Below, in pieces: positions 37,473 to 46,324 of a DNA stretch of 64,000 nt; the stretch's first letter is position 1, and the number at the start of each line of letters is the position of its first letter. Source of the stretch: Chloroflexota bacterium (GTDB taxonomy: Bacteria > Chloroflexota > Dehalococcoidia > UBA2979); contig CANJBO010000004.1 in assembly GCA_947472995.1 (NCBI GenBank), positions 34,248-98,247 on the forward strand, in the 5' to 3' direction. The position numbers were made by a program, and so were the translations under genes. The notes beneath the pieces are model-generated. The model was not told the origin of the DNA and searched no databases. It was given only the letters and a program-made list of their open reading frames with translations.

Positions 37473-37478
37473 TATACT
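37473..37478 (+). promoter_or_regulatory. -10 element of lepB (leaderless)
   Basis: TATACT ends seven bases before the ATG at 37486. No Shine-Dalgarno is visible. Transcription should begin at about the start codon. Confidence 0.5.
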
Positions 37479-37485
37479 CGAAGTG

Positions 37486-38301
37486 ATGACCAACGACCTG
37501 ACCGACGACGCATCGCCCGCGACCGCGGACACCTACTCTTACTTCGAGGCGCCGCAGATCGTGTTCAGCCACAGCGGACTGAGCAGCATCGACCCATGGG
37601 AGGCGCCACGCCGTCCGCTGGGACAGGCGCTCTGGCCGTGGGGCCTGCGCGGCCTCTCCGAGACGCTCGAGGTAATCGCGCTCGCGATGATTATGTTCGT
37701 CGCGGTGCGCGGCGTCGCGCACAACTACCGCGTCGACGGCTCCTCGATGGTGCCGACGTTCCACGACGGGGACGCGCTGATCGTGAACCGGCTGGCGTAC
37801 CGCACCTTCGACCTCGGGTGGGTCCCGGTCGTCGGACGGGACGGATGGCGGCCGTTCGGGGCGCCGCAGCAGGGCGACGTGGTGATCTTCGTGGCGCAGA
37901 AGGTGCCGGCGGAGCGCGACTTCGTGAAGCGCATCGTCGGTACGCCGGGCGACACGGTCGAGGTGCGCAACGGCCGCGTGATCGTGAACGGCGTCGCGTA
38001 CGAGGAGTCCTACATCGCCTCGCCCCCGACGTATGAATACAAGCCGCAGGTCGTGCCGCCGGGCAAGCTGTTCGTGCTGGGCGACAACCGCAACAACTCG
38101 CAGGACTCGCACCTGATCGGCATGGTCGACCAGGCCGAGCTGATCGGTCGTGTCGACCTGCGCTACTGGCCGCCCGGATCCGCCGAGCTGATCCGCGGCG
38201 AGTTCGGCACGCCGGTCGCCGCTGGCAGCACTCTCACGCCCACCGCCGTCCCCGCGCGGCGCAGCATGCTCATCCGACCGGAGGTGCCATCATTCCCGTA
38301 G
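37486..38301 (+). CDS. lepB: Signal peptidase I
   Basis: A 271-residue membrane protease that cleaves signal peptides on the outer face. I start at ATG 37486, one codon after the tracked GTG. One membrane helix (TLEVIALAMIMFVAVRGV, about residues 60-77) is followed by the catalytic Ser in VDGSSMVPTF (Ser87), the catalytic Lys in ERDFVKRIVGTPGDTVEV (Lys148), and box E GDNRNNSQDSHLIGMV. The first 50 residues form an extra cytoplasmic segment. The last 12 bases overlap the start of pyrE. Confidence 0.93.
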   Translation: MTNDLTDDASPATADTYSYFEAPQIVFSHSGLSSIDPWEAPRRPLGQALWPWGLRGLSETLEVIALAMIMFVAVRGVAHNYRVDGSSMVPTFHDGDALIVNRLAYRTFDLGWVPVVGRDGWRPFGAPQQGDVVIFVAQKVPAERDFVKRIVGTPGDTVEVRNGRVIVNGVAYEESYIASPPTYEYKPQVVPPGKLFVLGDNRNNSQDSHLIGMVDQAELIGRVDLRYWPPGSAELIRGEFGTPVAAGSTLTPTAVPARRSMLIRPEVPSFP

Positions 38302-38858
38302 ATTCCGAAGTCGTCGAAGCGCTCCGCGCGTCCGGCGCATACCTCGAAGGCCACTTCCAGCTGACCTCCGGCCGGCACTCGGCGCACTACCTGGAGAAGT
38401 TCAACCTGCTCCAGTGGCCGCAGTACACCGAGCTGGTGTGCAAGAAGATGGCCGAGCACGGCCGCTCGTTCGCTCCAACCACCGTCGCCGGCCCCACCAC
38501 GGGCGGTGTGCTGCTCGCGTACGAGGTTGCGCGTCAGCTGGGTGTGCGCGGCATTTTCTGCGAGACGGACGAGGCGGGTGGACGCTCGTTCCAGCGCGGC
38601 TTCAAGCTGCAGCCGGGCGAGAAGGTGATGATCGTCGACGACATCGTCACGACCGGCGGCTCCCTCGTCGACACGATCGAGGCAGTGCGCAAGGCGGGTG
38701 GCGTGCCCGTGTGCGTATCGGCACTCGCCGACCGGACCGGCGGCAAGATCACGTTCGGTGACGTCCCCTTCCTCCCGGCCACCGAGGTCGTCATGGAGTC
38801 CTACCCGCCCGAGGACTGCCCGCTGTGCAAACAGGGCGTCGTGCTGAAGGTCACCTAG
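38292..38858 (+). CDS. pyrE: Orotate phosphoribosyltransferase with non-standard start codon
   Basis: About 188 residues. The track shows only the last 140, because upstream the frame has no ATG, GTG or TTG. The reading frame clearly continues: PVDSEVVEALRASGAYLEGH, then FQLTSGRHSAHYLEKFNLLQW, the normal N-terminus of PyrE. A strong GGAGGT is followed by ATC-ATT, so translation probably starts at ATT 38292 (or ATC 38289). The PRPP loop is VMIVDDIVTTGGS. The family segment VAGPTTGGVLLAYEVARQL and C-terminal CPLCK are also present. It makes OMP in pyrimidine synthesis. It overlaps the end of lepB. Confidence 0.88.
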   Translation: MPVDSEVVEALRASGAYLEGHFQLTSGRHSAHYLEKFNLLQWPQYTELVCKKMAEHGRSFAPTTVAGPTTGGVLLAYEVARQLGVRGIFCETDEAGGRSFQRGFKLQPGEKVMIVDDIVTTGGSLVDTIEAVRKAGGVPVCVSALADRTGGKITFGDVPFLPATEVVMESYPPEDCPLCKQGVVLKVT

Positions 38859-38985
38859 CGCCAAATCACTCCTCGACACGTCCCTTATGCACCACTGATC
38901 GGCCTCGATACGGTTTTGCGCGCTTTAAGCTTTGCGTAAGGGTGCCCAAAATCGGGCCAGTACCCATGGGTTGGGGTGAGGGCCT

Positions 38986-39009
38986 CCGGCGGCGGCTCCG
39001 GGCCGCCGG
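38986..39009 (+). other. GC hairpin upstream of dcd
   Basis: CCGGCGGC and GCCGCCGG form an 8-bp stem with an 8-base loop, 128 bases after pyrE and just before a TACGCT hexamer (39013-39018) that may be the dcd -10. It could be a weak terminator for the lepB-pyrE transcript. The rest of this 202-base gap is unusually AT-rich for the window (TTTAAGCTTTGCGTAAG) with no clear -35/-10 pair. Confidence 0.35.
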
Positions 39010-39060
39010 TGGTACGCTCGGGCCTCGACCCGCCGCCTCTCCCCGACCGAGGTAGCCCCC

Positions 39061-39633
39061 GTGGTTCTGAGTGACCGATCCATCCGCGAAGCGCTGGAAA
39101 CCGGCCGTCTGATCGTCGACCCGATCGGCGAGAATGCCGTCCAGCCCGCCTCGCTCGATATCCGCCTCGACGCGCACTTCCGCGTGTTCCGGAACCACCA
39201 GCAGGCCTACATCGACATCCGCGAGGAGATGCAGGAGCTCACCGAGCCGCACTCGATCGCGCCCGACGAGCCGTTCGTGCTGCACCCCGGCGAGTTCGTC
39301 CTCGGCTCCACCGTCGAGCGCGTCGAGCTGGCCGACGACCTCGTCGCACGCGTCGAGGGGAAGTCGTCGCTCGGGCGCCTCGGCCTGCTCGTGCACGCGA
39401 CGGCGGGCTTCGTGGACCCGGGGTGGAAGGGCAACCTCACGCTGGAGCTGTCCAACGTCGCGACGCTGCCGATCCGGCTGTACTACGGCATGAAGATCGG
39501 CCAGCTGTCGTTCCAGAACCTCACCACGGCTGCCGAGCGCCCCTACGGCCACCCCGACCTCAAGTCGAGGTACCAGGGCCAGTCGATGCCGACCGCCAGC
39601 CGCATCTACCGCGACTTCCAGCCGCGCAGCTAG
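39061..39633 (+). CDS. dcd: dCTP deaminase
   Basis: A 190-residue trimeric dCTP deaminase that supplies dUTP for thymidylate. Start GTG ([17 protein letters not shown]), with GAGG nine bases upstream. Motifs are [37 protein letters not shown], and the catalytic Glu in LTLELSN, with [12 protein letters not shown]. The C-terminal [18 protein letters not shown] closes the active site. The stop overlaps the ribD GTG by one base (TAGTG). The size is normal for the mono-functional enzyme. Confidence 0.95.
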   Translation: MVLSDRSIREALETGRLIVDPIGENAVQPASLDIRLDAHFRVFRNHQQAYIDIREEMQELTEPHSIAPDEPFVLHPGEFVLGSTVERVELADDLVARVEGKSSLGRLGLLVHATAGFVDPGWKGNLTLELSNVATLPIRLYYGMKIGQLSFQNLTTAAERPYGHPDLKSRYQGQSMPTASRIYRDFQPRS

Positions 39634-40790
39634 TGAGCCACAGCGCGCCCTCCGAGTTCATGCGCGCGGCCCTGGACGAGTCACGCGCCGCGCTCGGGCA
39701 CACCTCGCCGAACCCCGCGGTCGGCGCGGTCGTCGTGCGCGACGGGCGCATCGTCGGGGGCGGGCGCACGCAGCCGCCGGGGCAGGCGCACGCCGAGGTG
39801 ATGGCGCTCCTCGAGGCGGGCGACCTCGCCCGCGGCGCCGAGGTCTACGTCACGCTGGAGCCCTGCTCGCACCACGGCCGCACGCCGCCGTGCACCGACG
39901 CCCTGATCGCCGCCGGCGTCGCCGCCGTCCACTACGCGATCGAGGACCCCGACCGCCGTGTGTCCGGGGCCGGAGCGGCGGCGCTCCGCGCTGCCGGCAT
40001 CGCGACGACCGAGGGCGACGGCGCCGCGGAGGCCGCCCGCGTCAACGAGGCGTTCCTGAAGCACCGCCGCACCGGCCTCCCCTTCGTGATCGCGAAGTTC
40101 GCCGCGAGCCTCGACGGGCGCATCGCTGCCGCCTCGGGCGACGCGCGCTGGATCTCGGGCGAGGAGGCGCGCGACTGGGCGCACGACCTGCGGACGGTGG
40201 TCGACGCGATCATGGTCGGCTCCGGGACGGTGTTCGCCGACGATCCCTCGCTGACGGCGCGTCCCGGTGGCCGGCTGGCGCGGGTCCAGCCCCTGCGGGT
40301 GGTCGTCGACGGCCTCGGCCGGCTGCCCGGCGCCGCGCAGGTCTTCGACGAGGACGCCCCCACCCTCGTCGCCACGACCGAGGCCAGCCCGCTCGCCTGG
40401 CGCGAGATGCTCGCCGCCCGCGACGTCGAGGTCGCCGTGCTCCCGGCGGCCCCCGACGGGCGGCACGTGGACCTGGAGGCGCTGCTGCGGCTCCTCGGCG
40501 AGCACGACATCCTCAGCGTGCTGGTGGAGGGCGGCGGCGAGCTGCTGGGGGCGTGCTTCGACCAGCGTTACGTCGATCGCCTTTATGCTGTGATCGCACC
40601 CGTGATCATCGGGGCGACCGCTGCCCCCGCCGCCGTGGCGGGGCAGGGCGCTGAGATGATGCGCGAAGCGCCTCGACTCCGGGACGTGACGATGACCCAG
40701 CTCGGCGAGGACGTCCTGTTCGATGGCGTCCCGGTCTGGCCCGACCTGTTCGACGAAGAGATCCCGCACACGCACGACGACGAAGAGTAG
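39633..40790 (+). CDS. ribD: Bifunctional riboflavin deaminase/reductase
   Basis: A 385-residue RibD. The start is GTG 39633 ([14 protein letters not shown]), overlapping the dcd stop. The internal ATG at residue 10 is an alternative. The N-terminal deaminase has zinc ligands HAEVMALL (His53, Glu55) and PCSHHGRTPPC (Cys78, Cys87). The C-terminal reductase (from about residue 155) has FAASLDGRIAAASGDARWISG, DAIMVGSGTVFADDP and LVEGGGELLGACFD. It turns the GTP cyclohydrolase II product into the ribitylamino-uracil phosphate. First gene of the rib operon. Confidence 0.95.
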   Translation: MSHSAPSEFMRAALDESRAALGHTSPNPAVGAVVVRDGRIVGGGRTQPPGQAHAEVMALLEAGDLARGAEVYVTLEPCSHHGRTPPCTDALIAAGVAAVHYAIEDPDRRVSGAGAAALRAAGIATTEGDGAAEAARVNEAFLKHRRTGLPFVIAKFAASLDGRIAAASGDARWISGEEARDWAHDLRTVVDAIMVGSGTVFADDPSLTARPGGRLARVQPLRVVVDGLGRLPGAAQVFDEDAPTLVATTEASPLAWREMLAARDVEVAVLPAAPDGRHVDLEALLRLLGEHDILSVLVEGGGELLGACFDQRYVDRLYAVIAPVIIGATAAPAAVAGQGAEMMREAPRLRDVTMTQLGEDVLFDGVPVWPDLFDEEIPHTHDDEE

Positions 40791-40792
40791 CG

Positions 40793-41401
40793 ATGTTCAC
40801 TGGCATCATCGAGGAGCTGGGCACCGTGCGCCGCCGCGAAGGCGGGGTGCTGGTGATCGGCTGCTCGACGATCCTCGAGGACTCGCGCCTCGGCGACTCG
40901 ATCGCGGTGAACGGCGTGGACCTCACGGTGCGCGCGATGGACGGCTGGTCGATGACCTTCGACGTGATGAACGAGACGTTCATGCGCTCGAACCTCGGCG
41001 AGCTCGTCGAGGGCGACCTCGTGAACCTCGAGCGGTCCGTCACGGGCGCGACGCGCATGTCGGGGCACATCGTGCGCGGCGTCGTGGAGACCACGTGCCG
41101 GCTGATGAGCCTCACGCCGGACGCCGACGCGATCATCGCACGCTACGCCGTGCCGCCGGAGTACCTGCCGTACATCGCGATGAAAGGCCCCGTGTGCGTG
41201 GACGGCGCGTCGCTCACCGTCATGGGCCGCGACGCCGAGTCGTTCTCCGTGTCGCTGGTGCAGTACACGCAGGAGCACACGAACCTCACGCGCCGCCAGC
41301 CCGGCGACGCGATCAACCTCGAGACCGACATCTTCGCCCGGTACGTGGAGCAGATCCTGGAAGCGCGCGCCACGCAGGCCGCGGGAGGCATCGATGGCTA
41401 G
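40793..41401 (+). CDS. ribE: Riboflavin synthase alpha chain
   Basis: A 202-residue trimeric riboflavin synthase that dismutates two 6,7-dimethyl-8-ribityllumazines to riboflavin. It opens with the invariant [12 protein letters not shown]. The two lumazine-binding repeats run from about 1-97 ([26 protein letters not shown]) and 98-195 ([33 protein letters not shown]). It starts two bases after ribD, and its end overlaps the ribBA start by eight bases. Confidence 0.95.
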   Translation: MFTGIIEELGTVRRREGGVLVIGCSTILEDSRLGDSIAVNGVDLTVRAMDGWSMTFDVMNETFMRSNLGELVEGDLVNLERSVTGATRMSGHIVRGVVETTCRLMSLTPDADAIIARYAVPPEYLPYIAMKGPVCVDGASLTVMGRDAESFSVSLVQYTQEHTNLTRRQPGDAINLETDIFARYVEQILEARATQAAGGIDG

Positions 41402-42797
41402 TACGAGACCCGCTGCGAAGTCGGCGGCGAAGGCCGTCGCCAAGCCAGCCACGAAGCCGGCCGCGAAGCCCGCTGCGAAGCGCCCCGCCGCAAAGGCCCC
41501 GGCCGCCTCGAAGGCCCCGCGCCGCAGCACGACGCGTGCCACCGTAGAGGAGGCGATCGCGGAGCTGCAGGCCGGCCGCTCGATCATCATCACCGACGAC
41601 GAGGACCGCGAGAACGAGGGCGACGTGATGATCGCCGCGCAGTTCTGCACGCCGGAGGTCATCACCTTCTTCGCGCGCTACGCGAAGGGCCTGATCTGCG
41701 CCCCGCTGACCGAGGCGCGCGCCGACGCGCTCGACCTCCCGCCGATGACGCAGCACAACACCGCGCCGCTCGGCACCGCGTTCACGGTCACCGTCGAGGC
41801 GGCCGTCGGCGTCACCACCGGCATTTCCGCCGCCGACCGCGCGACCACCGTGCAGCGGCTCGCGGACCCCGACTCCACCGCCACCGACTTCACGCGGCCG
41901 GGCCACATCTTCCCGCTGCGCGCCCGCGACGGCGGCGTCCTCGTCCGCGCCGGGCAGACCGAGGCCTCCGTCGACCTGTGCCGCCTCGCCGGCCTCGAGC
42001 CGGTCGCCGTGATCTGCGAGGTCATGAAGGACGACGGCACGATGGCGCGCATGCCGGACCTCGAGCGGTTCGCGAAGCGCCACACGCTGAAGATCATCAC
42101 CGTCGCCGACCTCATCGCGTACCGCATGGCGCACGAGCGCCTCGTCGAGCGTGTCGAGGACGAGGCCGTGCTGCCGACGAGCTACGGCGAGTTCCGCGCG
42201 ATCGGCTACCGCACGCTGATCGACACGCGGGAGCACGTCGCGCTGGTCATGGGCGACGTCACCACCGACGAGCCGGTGCTGGTGCGCGTGCACGACAAGT
42301 GCGTGACCGGCGACGTCTTCCAGTCGCTGCGCTGCGACTGCGGCGAGCAGCTGGACGCCGCGATGCGCCTCGTCACCGCGGCCGGGCGCGGGGTCATCGT
42401 CTACATGGACCAGGAGGGGCGCGGCATCGGCCTGCACAACAAGCTGCGCGCCTACAAGCTCCAGGAGCAGGGCCTCGACACCGTCGAGGCGAACGTCGCG
42501 CTGGGCCTGCCCGCGGAGAGCCGCGAGTACGGCATCGGCGCGCAGATCCTCGTCGACCTCGGCGTGCGCCAGATGCGGCTGATGACGAACAACCCCGTGA
42601 AGATCCAGGAGCTGGACCAGTTCGGCGCCTTGCGCGGAGCGGGCCTCGATGGGTACGGTCTGGCAGTGGTCGAGCGCGTCCCGCTCGAGGTGCCGGCGAA
42701 CGCACATAACGTGCGGTACCTCGCGACCAAGCGGGACAAGATGGGCCACTTCCTCGACCAGCCGATGCCCGGTCGCGGGACTGATTCGCGGAAGTAG
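41394..42797 (+). CDS. ribBA: 3,4-DHBP synthase / GTP cyclohydrolase II fusion
   Basis: A 467-residue two-domain enzyme that supplies both precursors of riboflavin. The first 48 residues are an unusual Lys/Ala/Pro tail ([19 protein letters not shown]) resembling histone H1 C-termini. The RibB domain (about 50-250) has [28 protein letters not shown] and [12 protein letters not shown]. The RibA domain (about 255-460) has the zinc cysteines [15 protein letters not shown] and the catalytic [13 protein letters not shown], ending in [15 protein letters not shown] start inside the end of ribE. Confidence 0.95.
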   Translation: MASTRPAAKSAAKAVAKPATKPAAKPAAKRPAAKAPAASKAPRRSTTRATVEEAIAELQAGRSIIITDDEDRENEGDVMIAAQFCTPEVITFFARYAKGLICAPLTEARADALDLPPMTQHNTAPLGTAFTVTVEAAVGVTTGISAADRATTVQRLADPDSTATDFTRPGHIFPLRARDGGVLVRAGQTEASVDLCRLAGLEPVAVICEVMKDDGTMARMPDLERFAKRHTLKIITVADLIAYRMAHERLVERVEDEAVLPTSYGEFRAIGYRTLIDTREHVALVMGDVTTDEPVLVRVHDKCVTGDVFQSLRCDCGEQLDAAMRLVTAAGRGVIVYMDQEGRGIGLHNKLRAYKLQEQGLDTVEANVALGLPAESREYGIGAQILVDLGVRQMRLMTNNPVKIQELDQFGALRGAGLDGYGLAVVERVPLEVPANAHNVRYLATKRDKMGHFLDQPMPGRGTDSRK

Positions 42798-42809
42798 GGG
42801 AGCCTCCAC

Positions 42810-43313
42810 ATGCCGAACACCTACGGCGAGGGCACCCCGGACGCTTCCGGCATGCGCGTCGCCATCGTCGCGGCGCTCTTCAATGATCAATTCACGAAAC
42901 GCCTGTGCAACGGTGCGGTAACGACCGCGCGCGAGCATGGCGTGGACGACGGCGCGATCGACGTCTACTGGGTCCCCGGCGCGTTCGAGATTCCGCTGAT
43001 GGCGGGCGAGCTCGCGGCCACGGGTGCCTACGACGCGATCGCCTGTGTCGGCGCGGTCGTGCGGGGCGAGACGCCCCACTTCGACTTCGTCGCCGGCGAG
43101 ACCGCGCGGGGGATCATGGAGGTCGGTCGCGAGTCCGGTGTGCCCGTGGGGTTCGGCGTCATCACCGCCGACACCCTGGCGCAGGCCGAGGAGCGATCGG
43201 GCGGCAGGGTCGGCAACAAGGGGAGCGAGGCGATGTACGCCGCGCTCGCCGTCGCCGCACTGCTGCGCGACGTCACCGTAGACACCGGTGGCGAAGAGGA
43301 GGACGAGGCATGA
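42810..43313 (+). CDS. ribH: 6,7-Dimethyl-8-ribityllumazine synthase
   Basis: A 167-residue lumazine synthase that joins DHBP and the ribitylamino-uracil. Motifs are VAIVAALFNDQFTKRL, VYWVPGAFEIPLMA, CVGAVVRGETPHFDFVAGETARGIM (catalytic His in THFD-like PHFD) and PVGFGVITADTLAQAEERSGG. ATG after AGGGGAG. The length fits the icosahedral or pentameric enzymes. It completes the operon. The TGA overlaps the next ATG. Confidence 0.95.
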   Translation: MPNTYGEGTPDASGMRVAIVAALFNDQFTKRLCNGAVTTAREHGVDDGAIDVYWVPGAFEIPLMAGELAATGAYDAIACVGAVVRGETPHFDFVAGETARGIMEVGRESGVPVGFGVITADTLAQAEERSGGRVGNKGSEAMYAALAVAALLRDVTVDTGGEEEDEA

Positions 43314-43708
43314 GCGTCCGAGAGCAGAGCGTCGATCAACTGGAGAAGCTGGCCGGGGAGGTCCTCGACGGGGCCATCCGCCTCGGCCAGGACGACGCGA
43401 TCCGGCTCGCGCACCGCGTGCTGGAGCGCTTCCCCGGCATGCGCAAGAAGCACATGTTCATCGCCGGCGGGGCCGCGCTGTCCTCGGCGGTGCTCATCGG
43501 CGCCGCGGTCGCCATCGCCCGTCGCGTGCGGCAGGGCCAGTCCGCCGTCGACGCCGCCGAGGAGATCACCGAGGACGAGCTCGAGAACCTGAGCCTCCTC
43601 GACCGCCGCCGTCGCCCCTCGCGCGACACCGCCGAGGTGGAGGCCGTCCCGACCGAGGGTAACGGCGACACCGCGGAGCCCCCGCCCCCGACCGCCATCC
43701 ACGGGTAG
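43310..43708 (+). CDS. Small single-pass membrane protein in the rib operon
   Basis: A 132-residue protein, ATG 43310 overlapping the ribH stop (ATGA). An amphipathic N-terminus (DQLEKLAGEVLDGAIRLGQDDAIRLAHRVLERF) is followed by one membrane helix (HMFIAGGAALSSAVLIGAAVAIA) and an acidic, Pro-rich, probably disordered C-terminus. I do not recognise the family. Its position suggests cotranscription with the riboflavin genes, but there is no sequence sign that it transports flavins. Confidence 0.65.
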   Translation: MSVREQSVDQLEKLAGEVLDGAIRLGQDDAIRLAHRVLERFPGMRKKHMFIAGGAALSSAVLIGAAVAIARRVRQGQSAVDAAEEITEDELENLSLLDRRRRPSRDTAEVEAVPTEGNGDTAEPPPPTAIHG

Positions 43709-43730
43709 CTCGCGCCTCAGGCCGCGAGCC

Positions 43731-43780
43731 GGAGGCCCTCACCCCCGCCCTCTCCCACTGCGTGGGCGAGGGCGGCCGGA
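43731..43780 (-). repeat. Palindromic intergenic repeat, second family
   Basis: On the minus strand this reads CTCGCCCACGCAGTGGGAGAG followed by GCGGGGGTGAGGGCCTCC. It is a hairpin plus a conserved GGGGTGAGGGC tail, similar in layout to the composite repeat but with a different sequence. It lies just after the stop of the small membrane protein gene. Confidence 0.55.
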
Positions 43781-43823
43781 GCGGTCCAGTCGAACGCCGC
43801 GGTCGAGTCCGCCGTCGGGGAGT

Positions 43824-43891
43824 TTGAAGGGCGCAGCCCCTCAAGAAGGACATCCCCTCCCGCGCCGGGAGGGGCAGGGGTGGGCCGCCCC
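43824..43891 (+). repeat. Composite palindromic intergenic repeat, copy 3 (plus orientation)
   Basis: An imperfect hairpin (TTGAAGGG / CCCCTCAA around CGCAG), a 9-base spacer, then CCCCTCCCGCGCCGGGAGGGG and GGGGTGGGCCGCCCC. The second hairpin and tail match copy 2 (15901-15981) nearly base for base. Confidence 0.8.
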
Positions 43892-43960
43892 GCTCAAGCC
43901 CCCGCGACGCCGCTCGCCAGCTCGAACCTCGCGCTCCGCTCCCCGTGGGCGGCAAAGAGA

Positions 43961-43986
43961 ACAGGCCCCTCTCACGAGGGGCCTGT
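43961..43986 (-). terminator. Intrinsic terminator of the RNA-binding protein gene
   Basis: ACAGGCCCCTC and GAGGGGCCTGT form a perfect 11-bp stem around TCAC. On the minus strand it is followed by TCTCTTTGCC, a T-rich tail. It lies 114 bases downstream of the stop of the minus-strand RRM gene. Confidence 0.8.
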
Positions 43987-44099
43987 CCGGTTGTGCAACT
44001 GAGGAGCGAATCGCCGCCGGCCGGCCTGCAGACGTCGCCGCGAGCGATCCTCGGCACGGCCCGGCGCTCCCGCGCGGGGCACGTCGAGCGGTCGAGGCG

Positions 44100-44561
44100 C
44101 TAGTAGCGCCCGCCGCGGCCGCCGCCACCACGGTCGTCGCGGCGTCCGCCGCCACCACCGCCGTAGCCACCGCCACCGCCGCCGCCGTAACCACCACCAC
44201 CGGCACCGCCACCGTAGCCGTCGCGGTCACCACCGCCGCCGCCACGAGAGCCGCCGCCGTAGCCACCGCCACCACCACCGTAGCCGCCGCCACCCCCGCC
44301 GCCGAAGCCACGCTGCTCACGAGGCTGTGCCTCGTTCACGCGCAGCGCACGGCCGCCGAAGTCCTTGCCGTCCAGGGCGGAGATCGCCTTCTTGGCGTCC
44401 TCGTCCTCCATCTCCACGAAGCCGAAGCCGCGCGGGCGGCCGGTCTCGCGGTCCTTGGGCAGTGAGCACGAGACGACCTCGCCGTACTGCCCGAACAACT
44501 CGCCGATCTCGCCTTCAGTGGCCGAGAAGGGGAGATTCCCCACGTAAATCCTCTGCGTCAA
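44100..44561 (-). CDS. RRM RNA-binding protein with glycine-rich tail
   Basis: A 153-residue protein with a TTG start (TTG-ACG-CAG-AGG), preceded by GGAGAG eight bases away. One RRM domain fills residues 1-80: RNP2 is IYVGNLPF and RNP1 is RGFGFVEM. The remaining 70 residues are Gly-rich with Tyr, Arg and Asp (GGGGGYGGGG type), like cold-induced RNA chaperones of cyanobacteria and plants. It binds single-stranded RNA and probably acts as an RNA chaperone. A TAGAAT hexamer on the minus strand at 44699-44694 may be the -10. If so, the 5' leader is about 125 bases, as in cold-shock genes. Confidence 0.92.
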   Translation of the reverse strand: MTQRIYVGNLPFSATEGEIGELFGQYGEVVSCSLPKDRETGRPRGFGFVEMEDEDAKKAISALDGKDFGGRALRVNEAQPREQRGFGGGGGGGYGGGGGGYGGGSRGGGGGDRDGYGGGAGGGGYGGGGGGGYGGGGGGRRDDRGGGGRGGRY

Positions 44562-44693
44562 CGTCCGAACTCTCCTACTGACGCCATGCGCCAGATCACT
44601 GGCTGCCCCCGCGGGCGGGCCATCACCATTCCCTCAGATACCACTATGACGTTGCAGGTCTCGGACGCCGTCGAGGATGCTGAGTACGCGCGA

Positions 44694-44699
44694 ATTCTA
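44694..44699 (-). promoter_or_regulatory. Possible -10 element of the RRM gene
   Basis: TAGAAT on the minus strand is close to the TATAAT consensus. No good -35 was found. A long leader (about 125 bases) would lie between it and the TTG start. Confidence 0.35.
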
Positions 44700-44774
44700 G
44701 CATCGGCGGGGGCGCCCTTCACGCCTCCGCGGGTGTGTGGAACGCATCGCCGCGCCCGTCGAGCGAGCGCGCGC

Positions 44775-44842
44775 GTGGCGTTGACGCGCCAGAACGAGCG
44801 TTCTAGCGTGGCAGCAAGCGCCGCCGGCAAGCGGGCGCGCGC
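44775..44842 (+). repeat. 68-bp tandem direct repeat, unit 1 (promoter plus SOS-box-like operator)
   Basis: The unit begins GTGGCGTTGACGCGCC. It contains TTGACG (44781-44786), a 17-base spacer and TAGCGT (44804-44809). The spacer ends with GAACGAGCGTTC (44792-44803), the GAAC-N4-GTTC pattern of Gram-positive-type LexA boxes. Unit 2 follows directly with one mismatch (G to T in the -10). Confidence 0.8.
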
Positions 44843-44910
44843 GTGGCGTTGACGCGCCAGAACGAGCGTTCTAGCTTGGCAGCAAGCGCCGCCGGCAAGC
44901 GGGCGCGCGC
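44843..44910 (+). repeat. 68-bp tandem direct repeat, unit 2 (promoter plus SOS-box-like operator)
   Basis: A near-identical copy of unit 1: TTGACG 44849-44854, GAACGAGCGTTC 44860-44871, TAGCTT 44872-44877. It ends 13 bases before the polymerase ATG, and the predicted start site is about 40 bases upstream of that ATG. Confidence 0.8.
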
Positions 44911-44923
44911 GGAGGACGCTCGC

Positions 44924-46138
<1,215 letters not shown>

Positions 46139-46324
46139 CAGCGGCGTGCGGTCCCGTCCCCAGCACGTGCGAAATCTCCTCGACCGCGAGGCATGTTCCA
46201 GAATTCCACGTTCGAAAATCTACCGAAATCGACAGAACCGGCACATTTCGCGATTGCCGGTCACTCGGTTCCGCCAGACCGTGTGTGAGGCCCGCCACGA
46301 GGCCGCTCCGCTAGAGGGGGATCC
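46139..46324. other. AT-richer leader region of the tetrapyrrole locus
   Basis: A 186-base gap that is less GC-rich than its surroundings (for example TTCGAAAATCTACCGAAATCG) and contains an inverted repeat CCGGCA/TGCCGG around 46234-46258. It probably holds the promoter and regulator site of the AKR-ahbAB-hemQ operon, but no convincing -35/-10 pair could be picked. The AKR start has AGAGGGGGA upstream. Confidence 0.4.

Noticed and set aside
41313-43079. A 588-codon minus-strand ORF across ribE-ribBA-ribH
   Set aside because: It is antisense to well-supported riboflavin genes, has no motifs, and is His/Arg/Val-rich like other complement-frame shadows.
43566-44057. A 163-codon minus-strand ORF with PLPAREG and SPTQWERAG peptides
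   Set aside because: These are translations of the palindromic repeats at 43731-43891 and of the terminator, not a gene.
44775-44910. Tandem repeat considered as a CRISPR remnant
   Set aside because: Only two adjacent units with no spacer, and each holds a promoter and an operator-like dyad.
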